From Pseudomonadota bacterium (GTDB lineage: Bacteria; Pseudomonadota; Alphaproteobacteria; Rhizobiales; Kaistiaceae): a DNA stretch of 5,181 bases. Location of the stretch: assembly GCA_023433185.1 (NCBI GenBank), contig JAEZEN010000084.1, positions 1 through 5,181 of the forward strand, given 5' to 3'. This document shows positions 1 through 5,181 of the stretch, in pieces (within the stretch, counting starts at the first letter, position 1; the number at the start of each line of letters is the position of its first letter). The translations under genes were made by a program, and so were the position numbers. The notes beneath the pieces were generated by a model, which was not told where the DNA came from, searched no databases, and saw only the letters and a list, made by a program, of their open reading frames with translations.

Positions 1-19
1 GGGCATCGACAGTCTGCAT
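1..19 (-). CDS. Start of a further minus-strand gene (partial; possibly DNA polymerase III alpha subunit)
   Basis: An ATG at 19-17 opens a frame reading M-Q-T-V-D-A to the window edge. It is preceded by a good purine-rich ribosome-binding site (GAAGGTGAAGAG at 31-20). The start lies 72 nt after the stop of the lytic transglycosylase gene and on the same strand. Six codons cannot identify the protein. In many Rhizobiales the proS-lolC-lolD block is followed by dnaE, so a replicative DNA polymerase alpha subunit is the leading guess. That rests on synteny alone. It could equally be another gene, and the ATG could be spurious. Confidence 0.45.
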
Positions 20-90
20 CTCTTCACCTTCGTTTCGGGGACGATGGGGGCCGCCGCCTCCCCCGTCAACCGTATGGCCGCGCCGGCACA
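20..90 (-). promoter_or_regulatory. Intergenic leader with ribosome-binding site, GC hairpin and a weak promoter candidate
   Basis: This short gap separates the transglycosylase stop from the next start. On the minus strand it contains a -35-like TTGACG (69-64) and, 17 nt on, only a poor -10 (CATCGT). It also holds a possible hairpin with five G-C pairs (46-50 with 60-64). No U-run follows the hairpin, so it is not a convincing intrinsic terminator. The Shine-Dalgarno-like GAAGGTGA lies just upstream of the ATG at 19. The gap may give the downstream gene an extra promoter inside the operon, or may be a plain read-through leader. Confidence 0.3.
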
Positions 91-1014
91 TTACCGGGCC
101 GTCTTCAGCACGACGCAGGCGGCACCGGCGGTCTTCAGGCGCTGGCAGATGTCGCCGGCTTCCTCCCGGGTCCGTGCCGGCACGCGCAATTGGTAGAGCG
201 CGGCGTTGCCGCGGCTGCGGTTCACGCCGCGGACCACCATGGGCGGCTGGCCACCGAGGATGTCGCCGTGCCGCGTCTGGAGCGCGGCGTAGCTCGCCAT
301 CGCCCGGTTGAGGGAGAAGTTGCCGGCGACCTGGACACCCCAGGGCGCCCAGTCGGCCTTGGGGTGGTTGGCGACCACCTCCATCCCCGCGCCGGGCCGG
401 CCGATCAGCGCCACGACCCCGAGGCAGGAGCCCGGCGGCCGCTCGTCGGGCGGCAGCGGGCCATCCGGCACCTTCCAGGTGGCACCGGGCAGGTTCCACT
501 CCTCCGCCGTCCGGCCGGTGATGGAGACGACGAAGTCGCGGGTCTCGTAGGGAAGGCCGCCGGTTCCCGCCCGCCAGTCCGACAGGCGCTTCTCGCCGGC
601 ATTGTAGGCTGCGGCCGCGAGGCCGAGATTGCCGAAGCGGTCGCTGAGGTCGCGGAGATAGTGGGCCGAGGCGTAGACCGCTTCATTGGGGTCGAACGGG
701 TCCGCAAGTCCCCGGAGCGCCGCGGTGCCGGGCATGAACTGGGCGATGCCCTGGGCCCCCTTCGGGCTCACCGCGTCCTGGCGGAAGCGGCTCTCCTTCC
801 AGATCAGCCGCGTGAAGAACTCGACCGGGAGCTTGTGACGGGCCGCGGCATCATCGATCAGCGAGCAGATCGTCACCCGGTCCAGCACCGGCCGGGGCTC
901 CGGCTCGGACGCCGGGGCCGCCTCTTCCGTCGTCGCCGCGGCCGCACCTGCGCCGGCGCCGAGCGCGACGGCGAGCCAGAGGAGAAGATGCGCTGCGGGG
1001 AACCGCGCCGTCAT
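91..1014 (-). CDS. Secreted lytic transglycosylase (SLT domain) with C-terminal SPOR-like region
   Basis: The 307-aa protein starts with a signal peptide: a short basic N-terminus, hydrophobic LLLWLAVALGAG, then an Ala-rich cleavage region near residues 24-28. There is no lipobox. An acidic, Pro-rich linker follows. Residues about 50-150 form a family-1 SLT domain: IWKESRF with the expected catalytic Glu74, GAQGIAQFMPGTA (87-99) and AYNAGEKRL (136-144). Such enzymes cleave the MurNAc-GlcNAc bond of peptidoglycan and leave 1,6-anhydro ends. Residues about 224-305 show two beta-alpha units (WGVQVAGNF... and LYQLRVPA...AGDICQRLKTAG...CVVL) resembling a SPOR domain, which binds denuded glycan at division sites. 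Cys290 and Cys300 could form a disulfide. The start at 1014 is preceded by a perfect AGGAGG (1029-1024) at 9 nt spacing. The open frame continues upstream inside lolD but lacks protein-like composition there. It is probably co-transcribed with lolD. The SLT call is firm; the SPOR call is by pattern. Confidence 0.88.
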   Translation of the reverse strand: MTARFPAAHLLLWLAVALGAGAGAAAATTEEAAPASEPEPRPVLDRVTICSLIDDAAARHKLPVEFFTRLIWKESRFRQDAVSPKGAQGIAQFMPGTAALRGLADPFDPNEAVYASAHYLRDLSDRFGNLGLAAAAYNAGEKRLSDWRAGTGGLPYETRDFVVSITGRTAEEWNLPGATWKVPDGPLPPDERPPGSCLGVVALIGRPGAGMEVVANHPKADWAPWGVQVAGNFSLNRAMASYAALQTRHGDILGGQPPMVVRGVNRSRGNAALYQLRVPARTREEAGDICQRLKTAGAACVVLKTAR

Positions 1015-1023
1015 GCCCTGGCG

Positions 1024-1029
1024 CCTCCT
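1024..1029 (-). promoter_or_regulatory. Strong Shine-Dalgarno for the lytic transglycosylase
   Basis: A full AGGAGG hexamer lies in the 16-nt gap between the lolD stop (1033-1031) and the ATG at 1014, with 9 nt spacing. It fixes the start of the transglycosylase rather than any of the upstream in-frame ATGs within lolD. It is the best ribosome-binding site in the block. Confidence 0.8.
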
Positions 1030-1030
1030 G

Positions 1031-1750
1031 TCAGACCTCCACCACCTTGCCGTCGCGGAGCGTGATCCGGCGGTCCATGCGGTCCGCGAGGTCATGGTTA
1101 TGGGTGGCGATGAGTGCCGCCACCCGCGATGCGCGCACGAGCTTCGCAAGCGCATCGAAGACGTATCCCGCGGTCGTCGGATCGAGATTGCCCGTCGGCT
1201 CGTCGGCAAGCAACAGCCGCGGCGCGTTGGCGACCGCGCGGGCGATCGCGACGCGCTGCTGCTCGCCGCCGGACAGTTCGGCCGGCCGGTGCGTCGCCCG
1301 GTGCTTGACCCGCATGTAGGAGAGGAGCTGCACCGCCCGCTGCTCGGCGACCTTTCGCGACAGGCCGCGGATGAGCTGCGGGATGACGACGTTCTCGATC
1401 GCGCTGAACTCGCCGAGAAGGTGGTGGAACTGGTAGACGAAGCGGATCTGTGTCCGCCGGATGGCCGTCCGCTCCGCATCGCCGAGCGAGCCCGCGGCAC
1501 GTCCGCCGATGATGACGTCGCCGCCGTCCGGCCGCTCCAGAAGCCCGGCGATGTGGAGGAGCGTCGACTTCCCCGCCCCCGAGGGCGCCGCGAGCGCCAC
1601 CAGTTCTCCCGGGTAGACGATGAGATCGGCGCCGTCGAGCACGGTCAGCGAGCCGGCGGCATCGGTGTAGTGGCGCTCGACGCCGGCAAGCTCGAGGATC
1701 GGGGCGGTTCGCCCATCGGGTGGAGCCGGATGCGGATGGGGCCGGTTCAT
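1031..1750 (-). CDS. lolD: Lipoprotein-releasing ABC transporter ATP-binding protein LolD
   Basis: This 239-aa ABC ATPase powers release of outer-membrane lipoproteins from the inner membrane to the carrier LolA. Every nucleotide-binding motif is visible: Walker A (APSGAGKST, 55-63, with Lys61), Q-loop Gln107 in [12 protein letters not shown] signature LSGGEQQR (159-166), Walker B LLLADE (179-184, with catalytic Glu184), D-loop GNLD (187-190) and switch His217 in IATHNHD. The Q-loop context (YQFHHLL..F.A.EN) and the HIAGLLE after Walker A are typical of LolD rather than MacB or FtsE, as is the adjacent LolC/E-type permease. The first Walker A Gly is Ala here. The ATG at 1750 overlaps the permease stop as ATGA and has no strong Shine-Dalgarno, so translation is probably coupled. 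The first 15-20 residues (HPHPAPPDG) are a non-conserved tail. Length is near the family norm. Confidence 0.95.
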   Translation of the reverse strand: MNRPHPHPAPPDGRTAPILELAGVERHYTDAAGSLTVLDGADLIVYPGELVALAAPSGAGKSTLLHIAGLLERPDGGDVIIGGRAAGSLGDAERTAIRRTQIRFVYQFHHLLGEFSAIENVVIPQLIRGLSRKVAEQRAVQLLSYMRVKHRATHRPAELSGGEQQRVAIARAVANAPRLLLADEPTGNLDPTTAGYVFDALAKLVRASRVAALIATHNHDLADRMDRRITLRDGKVVEV

Positions 1751-3087
1751 TCGTAGCGCAGCGCCTGGACGGGATCGAGCCGCGCCGCGCGCCATGCCGG
1801 GTAGATCGTGGCGAGGAAGGAGAGCGCGAGCGCCATGACGATCACCGAGATCGTTTCCCGGGCATCCATCTCCGCCGGGAGCTGGCTCAGGAAGTAGAGT
1901 TCCGGCGAGAACACGTCGGAGGCCGTGAGGCCCGCGATCCAGCCGCGCAGCGTCTCGATGTTGAGCGAGATGAGGACGCCGAGCAGGAAGCCGGCAAGCG
2001 TGCCGATGGTGCCGATCGATGACCCGATGATGAAGAAGATGCGCATGATCGCGCCCCGCGTGGCGCCCATCGTCCGCAGGATGGCGATGGCGTGTCCCTT
2101 CTCCTTCACGAGCATGGTCAGGCCCGAAATGATGTTGAGGGCCGCGATCAGGATGATGAGGCTGAGGATCAGGAACATCACGTTCCGCTCGACCTGGAGG
2201 GCGGAGAAGAACGTCATGTTGCGCTGCTGCCAGTCGGTCAGCAGGATCTGGCGCTCGGCCGCCGCCTCGATCGCCGGCCTGATCGCGTCGACGGCATCCG
2301 GATTGGACAGGTAGATCTCGATGGCGCTCGCTTCGTCATCGAGGTTGAAATAGGCCTGCGCCTCGGCAAATGGCATGAACACGAAGGTCGAATCGTACTC
2401 CGACATGCCGATCTCGAAGATCGCCGCCACCGGATAGGCCTTGATCCGCGGCGTCACCCCCATCGGCGTGACGTTGCCGCGGGGCGAGACGATGGTGATG
2501 CTGCTGCCGATGGTGAGCCCCAGGGCGCCGGCGAGTCGCGTGCCGATCGCCACGCCCTCGGACTCCGAGAAGCCTTCGAGCGTTCCGAGCCTGACGTTGT
2601 TGGCGACGCCGCGCACCTTGGGCAGATCCTCGTCGCGGACGCCGCGCACGATCACCCCGCTCGAGGTGTCCGTCCCGCTCGCCAGCGCCTGCCCCTCGAC
2701 CAGCGGCACGACCGAGACCACGCCGTTGACCAGCGCGATGCGGTCGGACACCGGTCCGTAGTCGGTGAGCGGCCCGTCGATGGGCTGCACGATCAGGTGG
2801 CCGTTGAGGCCGAGGATCTTGTCGATCAGCTGGGCGCGGAAGCCGTTCATCACCGCCATGACGATGATCAGCGTCGCCACGCCGAGCATGATCCCGATGA
2901 ACGAGAAGCCCGCGATCACGGAGATGAACGCCTCGCGGCGGCGGGCGCGGAGATAGCGCCCGGCGATCATCCATTCGAAGCGCGCGAATGCCCGGGTGCC
3001 GACCGGCGCGCTCCCCGGCGTCGCCTTCGGCCGCGCCCCCGGGCGTCTAGCCGCTGGCGCCGGCAACGAGTCGGTTGACTGCGCCAT
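1747..3087 (-). CDS. lolC: Lipoprotein-releasing ABC transporter permease, LolC/LolE family
   Basis: This 446-aa inner-membrane protein has the LolC/E layout. The first transmembrane helix is at about 54-82 ([19 protein letters not shown]). A large periplasmic domain follows at about 83-300. Three further helices lie at about 303-327, 348-376 and 412-430. The cytoplasmic stretch [16 protein letters not shown] (328-343) is the family hallmark preceding the coupling region, and the C-terminus [18 protein letters not shown] is typical of MacB/FtsX-type permeases. With LolD it should extract lipoproteins from the inner membrane for LolA. Only one permease gene is present, so a homodimer is plausible, as in LolF-type systems. 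The ATG at 3087 lies inside proS and gives a 41-nt overlap. No good in-frame alternative exists before the core, where Met40 is too late. Residues 1-35 are a Pro/Ala/Arg-rich tail. The LolC versus LolE name is by convention. Confidence 0.93.
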   Translation of the reverse strand: MAQSTDSLPAPAARRPGARPKATPGSAPVGTRAFARFEWMIAGRYLRARRREAFISVIAGFSFIGIMLGVATLIIVMAVMNGFRAQLIDKILGLNGHLIVQPIDGPLTDYGPVSDRIALVNGVVSVVPLVEGQALASGTDTSSGVIVRGVRDEDLPKVRGVANNVRLGTLEGFSESEGVAIGTRLAGALGLTIGSSITIVSPRGNVTPMGVTPRIKAYPVAAIFEIGMSEYDSTFVFMPFAEAQAYFNLDDEASAIEIYLSNPDAVDAIRPAIEAAAERQILLTDWQQRNMTFFSALQVERNVMFLILSLIILIAALNIISGLTMLVKEKGHAIAILRTMGATRGAIMRIFFIIGSSIGTIGTLAGFLLGVLISLNIETLRGWIAGLTASDVFSPELYFLSQLPAEMDARETISVIVMALALSFLATIYPAWRAARLDPVQALRYE

Positions 3088-4378
3088 CGATGTTCAGGGT
3101 CTCCCGTTGGCCGGTCGCCCGACGCTTGACCTCGACTTCGCCCGAGGCGATTCCTTTCGGGCCCACAATGACCTGCCACGGCAGGCCGATCAAATCCATC
3201 GTCGCGAACTTGGCGCCGGCACGATTGTCGAGATCATCGTAGAGGACTTCGATTCCGGCGTTCGTGAGGCGTTCATAGATGCCTTCCGCAGCGGCATCCG
3301 TCGGGCCGTCACCGGGCTTCAGGTTGACGAGGCCGACCGCGAAGGGCGCCACGCTGTCCGGCCAGATGATGCCGGCATCGTCGTGCGACGCCTCGATGAT
3401 CGCGCCAAGCAGACGCGACACGCCGACCCCGTAGGACCCGCCATGGATCGGCCGGTCGACGCCGTCCGGACCGGCGACGGCCGCCTTCATCGGCTCGGAA
3501 TACTTCGTCCCGAAATAGAAGATCTGGCCGACCTCGATGCCGCGGGTGTGGAGGCGCTTGTCCTCGGGCACTTCGGCCTCGAAGCGCGCGGCATCGTGCA
3601 CGTCCTCGGTCGCCGCATAGAGGGCGGTCCAGGGGGCGATCAGCGGCGCGAGGTCGGCGGTGTAGTCGACATCCTCGCCGGGAACCGGCGCTCCGAGCAG
3701 GTCGCGATGGAGATAGACGCCGGACTCCCCGGTCTCGGCAAGCACCAGGAACTCGTGGCTGAGGTCGCCGCCGATCGGCCCGGTCTCCGCCCGCATCGGA
3801 ATCGCCGTCAGCCCCATCCGCGCGAAGGTTCGGAGATAGGCGACGAACATGCGGTTATAGGAAAGCCGCGCTGCCGCCTCGTCGATGTCGAAGGAGTAGG
3901 CGTCCTTCATGAGGAACTCGCGGCCGCGCATGACGCCGAACCGGGGCCGGACCTCGTCGCGGAACTTCCACTGGATGTGGTAGAGATTGAGCGGCAACGC
4001 CCGGTAGGAACTGACATAGGCGCGGAAGATCTCCGTCACCATCTCCTCGTTGGTCGGGCCGTAGAGCATGTCGCGCTCGTGCCGGTCCTCGATCCGCAGC
4101 ATCTCCTTCCCGTAGTCGTCGTAGCGCCCGCTCTCCCGCCACAGGTCGGCGGGCTGGATCGTCGGCATCAGGATCTCGATGGCGCCGGCCCGGTCCTGCT
4201 CCTCGCGCACGATCTGCTCGATGTTGGCGAGGACCCGCCTGCCGAGCGGCAGCCAGGAATAGATGCCCGCCGCCTGCTGGCGGACAAGTCCGGCACGCAG
4301 CATGAGGCGGTGCGACACGATCTCCGCCTCCTTCGGCGTTTCGCGGAGGGTCGGGAGGAAGTAGCGGGACAGGCGCAT
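3047..4378 (-). CDS. proS: Prolyl-tRNA synthetase, short alphaproteobacterial type
   Basis: This 443-aa cytoplasmic class II aminoacyl-tRNA synthetase joins proline to tRNA-Pro. Visible signatures are the N-terminus [19 protein letters not shown], motif 1 around 38-73, the ProRS substrate loop GPTNEE (107-112), motif 2 ([18 protein letters not shown], 138-155), [13 protein letters not shown] (198-210) and motif 3 [16 protein letters not shown] (313-328). The anticodon-binding domain runs from about 345 to the end, with [25 protein letters not shown] residues at 382-402. Most bacterial ProRS proteins are about 570 aa because a YbaK-like editing domain is inserted between motifs 2 and 3. Here only about 100 residues separate these parts, the alphaproteobacterial form. 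The ATG at 4378 is chosen because family similarity begins exactly there. The frame stays open upstream, but that part does not look like ProRS. A weak GGAAAA (4393-4388) precedes the start. It heads the lol block. Confidence 0.96.
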   Translation of the reverse strand: MRLSRYFLPTLRETPKEAEIVSHRLMLRAGLVRQQAAGIYSWLPLGRRVLANIEQIVREEQDRAGAIEILMPTIQPADLWRESGRYDDYGKEMLRIEDRHERDMLYGPTNEEMVTEIFRAYVSSYRALPLNLYHIQWKFRDEVRPRFGVMRGREFLMKDAYSFDIDEAAARLSYNRMFVAYLRTFARMGLTAIPMRAETGPIGGDLSHEFLVLAETGESGVYLHRDLLGAPVPGEDVDYTADLAPLIAPWTALYAATEDVHDAARFEAEVPEDKRLHTRGIEVGQIFYFGTKYSEPMKAAVAGPDGVDRPIHGGSYGVGVSRLLGAIIEASHDDAGIIWPDSVAPFAVGLVNLKPGDGPTDAAAEGIYERLTNAGIEVLYDDLDNRAGAKFATMDLIGLPWQVIVGPKGIASGEVEVKRRATGQRETLNIDGAVNRLVAGASG

Positions 4379-4532
4379 GGCGCGGGCTTTTCCGGATTCT
4401 GGCGTTCGGCGGCGGCAGTCAATCGGCGCGCCCACGAAAACACAAGCCCCCTTTTCGGGCTGCCCGCGAGGGCCGAGGGCGTGGGTGTGTCGATTCGGTA
4501 TCGGACGCGTTGGCGGGATGCCTGTCCAGTGC
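4379..4532. other. Untranslated leader upstream of proS
   Basis: These about 150 bases carry no convincing gene. On the minus strand they would form the proS 5' leader. They contain a small possible hairpin (AGCCC paired with GGGCT, near 4445-4461), but it lacks a following U-run, so it is not a terminator. Frames crossing this part of the minus strand are simply the open upstream extension of proS and do not resemble the ProRS family. I see no tRNA-like T-box pattern. Confidence 0.4.
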
Positions 4533-4560
4533 AAAATATTTGGGCCAGTCCCGCACAAAA
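4533..4560 (-). promoter_or_regulatory. Possible promoter for proS
   Basis: On the minus strand TTTTGT (4560-4555) and TATTTT (4538-4533) are separated by 16 bp in the most AT-rich part of the gap. Transcription would start near 4525 and give a leader of about 150 nt before the proS ATG. Neither hexamer is a good match to a sigma-70-type consensus. The call rests mainly on position and base composition. Confidence 0.3.
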
Positions 4561-4562
4561 TG

Positions 4563-4591
4563 GTGACAAGTCGATCTAGTTTCGCTAGGGT
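4563..4591 (+). promoter_or_regulatory. Promoter reading rightward into the intergenic RNA
   Basis: On the plus strand, GTGACA (4563-4568) and TAGGGT (4586-4591) are separated by exactly 17 bp. They match five of six and three of six positions of the housekeeping consensus, keeping T1, A2 and T6 of the -10. The expected transcription start is around 4598-4600. No protein gene lies downstream on this strand, so the promoter would serve an RNA ending at the terminator at 4795-4822. Confidence 0.55.
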
Positions 4592-4610
4592 CCAGACCAT
4601 AAGAGAGTGG

Positions 4611-4673
4611 ATGGAACCGGCCGGCAGCAAAGGCCCTCTGGCACTCGAAAAACAGCAATGCATCGCGGTCTAA
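4611..4673 (+). CDS. Possible 20-residue small ORF inside the intergenic RNA
   Basis: An ATG at 4611 lies about a dozen bases after the predicted transcription start and opens 20 codons ending in TAA (4671-4673). The peptide would begin [10 protein letters not shown] and end QQCIAV. It is hydrophilic, with no membrane segment and one Cys. A purine-rich AAGAGAG (4601-4607) lies immediately upstream, but its spacing to the ATG is short. I recognise no family. It could be a leader peptide or a dual-function RNA product. Chance is also quite possible, since one frame of a GC-rich region often stays open this long. No protein gene follows on this strand, so classical attenuation is unlikely. Confidence 0.2.
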   Translation: MEPAGSKGPLALEKQQCIAV

Positions 4674-4794
4674 GTCTTGGGAGGAAGATTCCCCTTCGGG
4701 CGCGCCTGACGGCAGCAGCCACGGATCCTGAGGAAAGTCGGGCCTAACGACCTGGCTTGGATTTGTGGAAGGGGTCTATGACGCGGAACTGATC

Positions 4795-4822
4795 AGCAAG
4801 GCCGAAAGGCCTTGCTTTTTTT
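4795..4822 (+). terminator. Strong Rho-independent terminator
   Basis: GCAAGGCC (4796-4803) and GGCCTTGC (4808-4815) form a perfect 8-bp stem closed by a GAAA tetraloop. A4795 with T4816 can add a ninth pair. Seven T follow (4816-4822). The U-run exists only in the plus direction. On the minus strand the hairpin is followed by TGATCAG, so it is not a normal terminator for the DUF1467 transcript. It ends the intergenic RNA and insulates it from the convergent DUF1467 gene, whose stop is at 4838. Confidence 0.93.
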
Positions 4823-4837
4823 CTGGGCAGATGGGCG

Positions 4838-5107
4838 CTAGCGGCGCCCTTCGAGCCAGTCGGCGATGTCGACCACGCCGATCCCGTAGTGGCCGAACAG
4901 CCCCCAGATGAAGAAGGTCACGATCGCCGCGACGACCGAGGTGATGAGCGCCTTTCGCAGAAGCCGCGGACTTGCCGGCGCGCCCGGATCGGTGCCGAGC
5001 ACCACCTCCCCTTCCTCCTGCTGCGTCCGCATGCCCCAGGGCAGCACCGCGAAAAGGACGGTCCACCAGACGACGAAGTAGATCGCGATGATGCTGCCGA
5101 TCGGCAT
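4838..5107 (-). CDS. DUF1467 family small inner-membrane protein
   Basis: This 89-aa protein has two predicted membrane helices, residues about 5-24 (SIIAIYFVVWWTVLFAVLPWG) and about 52-71 (KALITSVVAAIVTFFIWGLF). They are joined by a loop MRTQQEEGEVVLGTDPGAPASP, with an acidic/basic tail DWLEGRR. The LPWGMRTQ.EEGEVV.GT..GAP..P pattern is the hallmark of DUF1467, a family largely confined to alphaproteobacteria and of unknown function. The ATG at 5107 lies 4 nt after the stop of the epimerase gene and uses AGAGGTGA (5119-5112), which contains that stop codon, as ribosome-binding site. The two genes are therefore probably translated from one message. A small GGGCGC/GCGCCC hairpin (4833-4849) overlaps its stop but lacks a U-run. 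No function is assigned. Confidence 0.88.
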   Translation of the reverse strand: MPIGSIIAIYFVVWWTVLFAVLPWGMRTQQEEGEVVLGTDPGAPASPRLLRKALITSVVAAIVTFFIWGLFGHYGIGVVDIADWLEGRR

Positions 5108-5111
5108 GGCT

Positions 5112-5181
5112 TCACCTCTGCTCCAACTCGATCAGCGTGCCCTGGAAGTCCTTCGGGTGGAGAAAGACGACGGGCTTGCCG
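5112..5181 (-). CDS. mce: Methylmalonyl-CoA epimerase, C-terminal end (partial)
   Basis: The last 22 residues of a protein run in from the right edge and stop at TGA (5114-5112). The sequence GKPVVFLHPKDFQGTLIELE is the characteristic end of methylmalonyl-CoA epimerase in the vicinal-oxygen-chelate fold. The Glu in LIELE is the usual C-terminal metal ligand. The enzyme interconverts the (S) and (R) epimers of methylmalonyl-CoA in propionate breakdown, in the cytoplasm. The beginning lies outside the window, so length and other metal ligands cannot be checked. DUF1467 follows after 4 nt, the usual alphaproteobacterial partner. Another VOC-family enzyme remains possible but less likely. Confidence 0.85.
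   Translation of the reverse strand, partial: GKPVVFLHPKDFQGTLIELEQR

Larger units (their letters stand above)
4599..4822 (+). ncRNA. Candidate standalone small RNA, family not recognised (6S-like rod possible)
   Basis: A promoter-like pair and a strong intrinsic terminator frame about 220 nt on the strand opposite to all neighbouring genes. Hand folding gives a long imperfect rod: 4686-4696 pairs with 4769-4777 (nine pairs with a UU bulge), 4719-4728 pairs with 4759-4768 (ten pairs including two G-U), and 4735-4742 pairs with 4751-4758 (eight pairs including G-U). The side bulges are 4697-4718 and 4729-4734, and the tip is near 4743-4750. A rod with a large internal opening recalls 6S RNA, which binds the housekeeping RNA polymerase. 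The opening here is one-sided, however, and I cannot match conserved 6S bases, so that label is a guess. The piece GAGGAAAGTC (4730-4739) resembles part of RNase P RNA, but the rest does not. The 5' part also holds a 20-codon ORF. The exact 5' end is uncertain; a shorter, processed RNA of about 155 nt beginning near 4665 is possible. Confidence 0.6.

Noticed and set aside
1015..1500. Upstream extension of the transglycosylase frame within lolD
   Set aside because: The 162 extra residues are almost all Ser, Arg, Ala and Thr (an off-frame reading of lolD). The signal peptide and the AGGAGG place the start at 1014.
1013..1756. Plus-strand open frame opposite lolD
   Set aside because: It mirrors lolD exactly in extent, has no motifs and no ribosome-binding site, and the minus-strand frame has all ABC motifs.
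2092..3078. Plus-strand open frame opposite the Lol permease
   Set aside because: It is antisense to a convincing four-helix permease. The translated product is Arg/Asp/His-rich and not protein-like.
2996..4579. Long plus-strand open frame (527 codons) opposite proS
   Set aside because: It is the antisense shadow of a clearly recognised proS. Its product is rich in Arg, Asp, Gly and His with no domain pattern, as expected from the complement of high-GC codons.
4379..4663. Upstream extension of the proS frame by 95 residues
   Set aside because: ProRS family similarity starts exactly at MRLSRYFLP. The extension has no recognisable sequence and runs through the promoter region.
4394..4691. Cluster of GANTC (CcrM-type) sites near the promoters (4394, 4492, 4687)
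   Set aside because: Three sites in about 300 bp is only slightly above chance, and the same motif recurs inside the coding genes.
4681..4745. RNase P RNA, suggested by GAGGAAAGTC followed by GGGCC
   Set aside because: Only this short piece resembles the P4 region. The segment is too short, and the remaining conserved RNase P regions are absent.
4599..4822. tmRNA or SRP 4.5S RNA
   Set aside because: There is no tRNA-like acceptor or tag-peptide reading frame of the alphaproteobacterial tmRNA type, and no conserved SRP apical loop motif.
4833..4849. GGGCGC/GCGCCC hairpin at the DUF1467 stop as a terminator
   Set aside because: On the minus strand it is followed by ATCTGCCC, not a U-run.
1..5181. 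CRISPR arrays, insertion sequences, tRNA genes, attachment sites or direct repeats
   Set aside because: Reading both strands showed no repeated spacer pattern, terminal inverted repeats, transposase or tRNA cloverleaf.

Overview
The window is high-GC DNA with the coding style of an alphaproteobacterium, most likely Hyphomicrobiales/Rhizobiales. Two things point there. The prolyl-tRNA synthetase is the short alphaproteobacterial type without the inserted editing domain. The gene order is methylmalonyl-CoA epimerase, DUF1467, proS, lolC/E, lolD, which I know as a conserved rhizobial arrangement that usually continues into dnaE. I do not assign a genus.

All recognisable protein genes lie on the minus strand, so transcription runs from the right end to the left. 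At the right edge (5112-5181) is the C-terminal tail of methylmalonyl-CoA epimerase. It is followed after 4 nt by a small two-helix membrane protein of the DUF1467 family (4838-5107). Next comes a 459-bp gap (4379-4837). Then follows a tightly packed block: proS (3047-4378), a LolC/LolE-type permease (1747-3087, overlapping proS by 41 nt), lolD (1031-1750, ATGA overlap) and a secreted lytic transglycosylase with a C-terminal SPOR-like region (91-1014, 16 nt after lolD with a full AGGAGG Shine-Dalgarno). At the left edge a ribosome-binding site and ATG (position 19) open another minus-strand gene. From synteny this is probably dnaE, but only six codons are visible.

The genes combine housekeeping tasks: charging tRNA-Pro in the cytoplasm, moving outer-membrane lipoproteins out of the inner membrane (LolC/E plus LolD), and peptidoglycan cleavage in the periplasm. 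Overlaps and minimal spacing suggest one translationally coupled operon from proS to the transglycosylase.

The least ordinary part is the 459-bp gap. On the plus strand, opposite to every protein gene, it holds a promoter-like pair (GTGACA, 17 bp, TAGGGT; 4563-4591). About 200 bp downstream is a near-ideal intrinsic terminator (8-9 bp stem, GAAA loop, seven T; 4795-4822). The segment between them can fold into a long imperfect rod and also contains a 20-codon ORF. This looks like an independent small-RNA gene of about 220 nt. I cannot name its family with confidence; a 6S-type RNA is one possibility.
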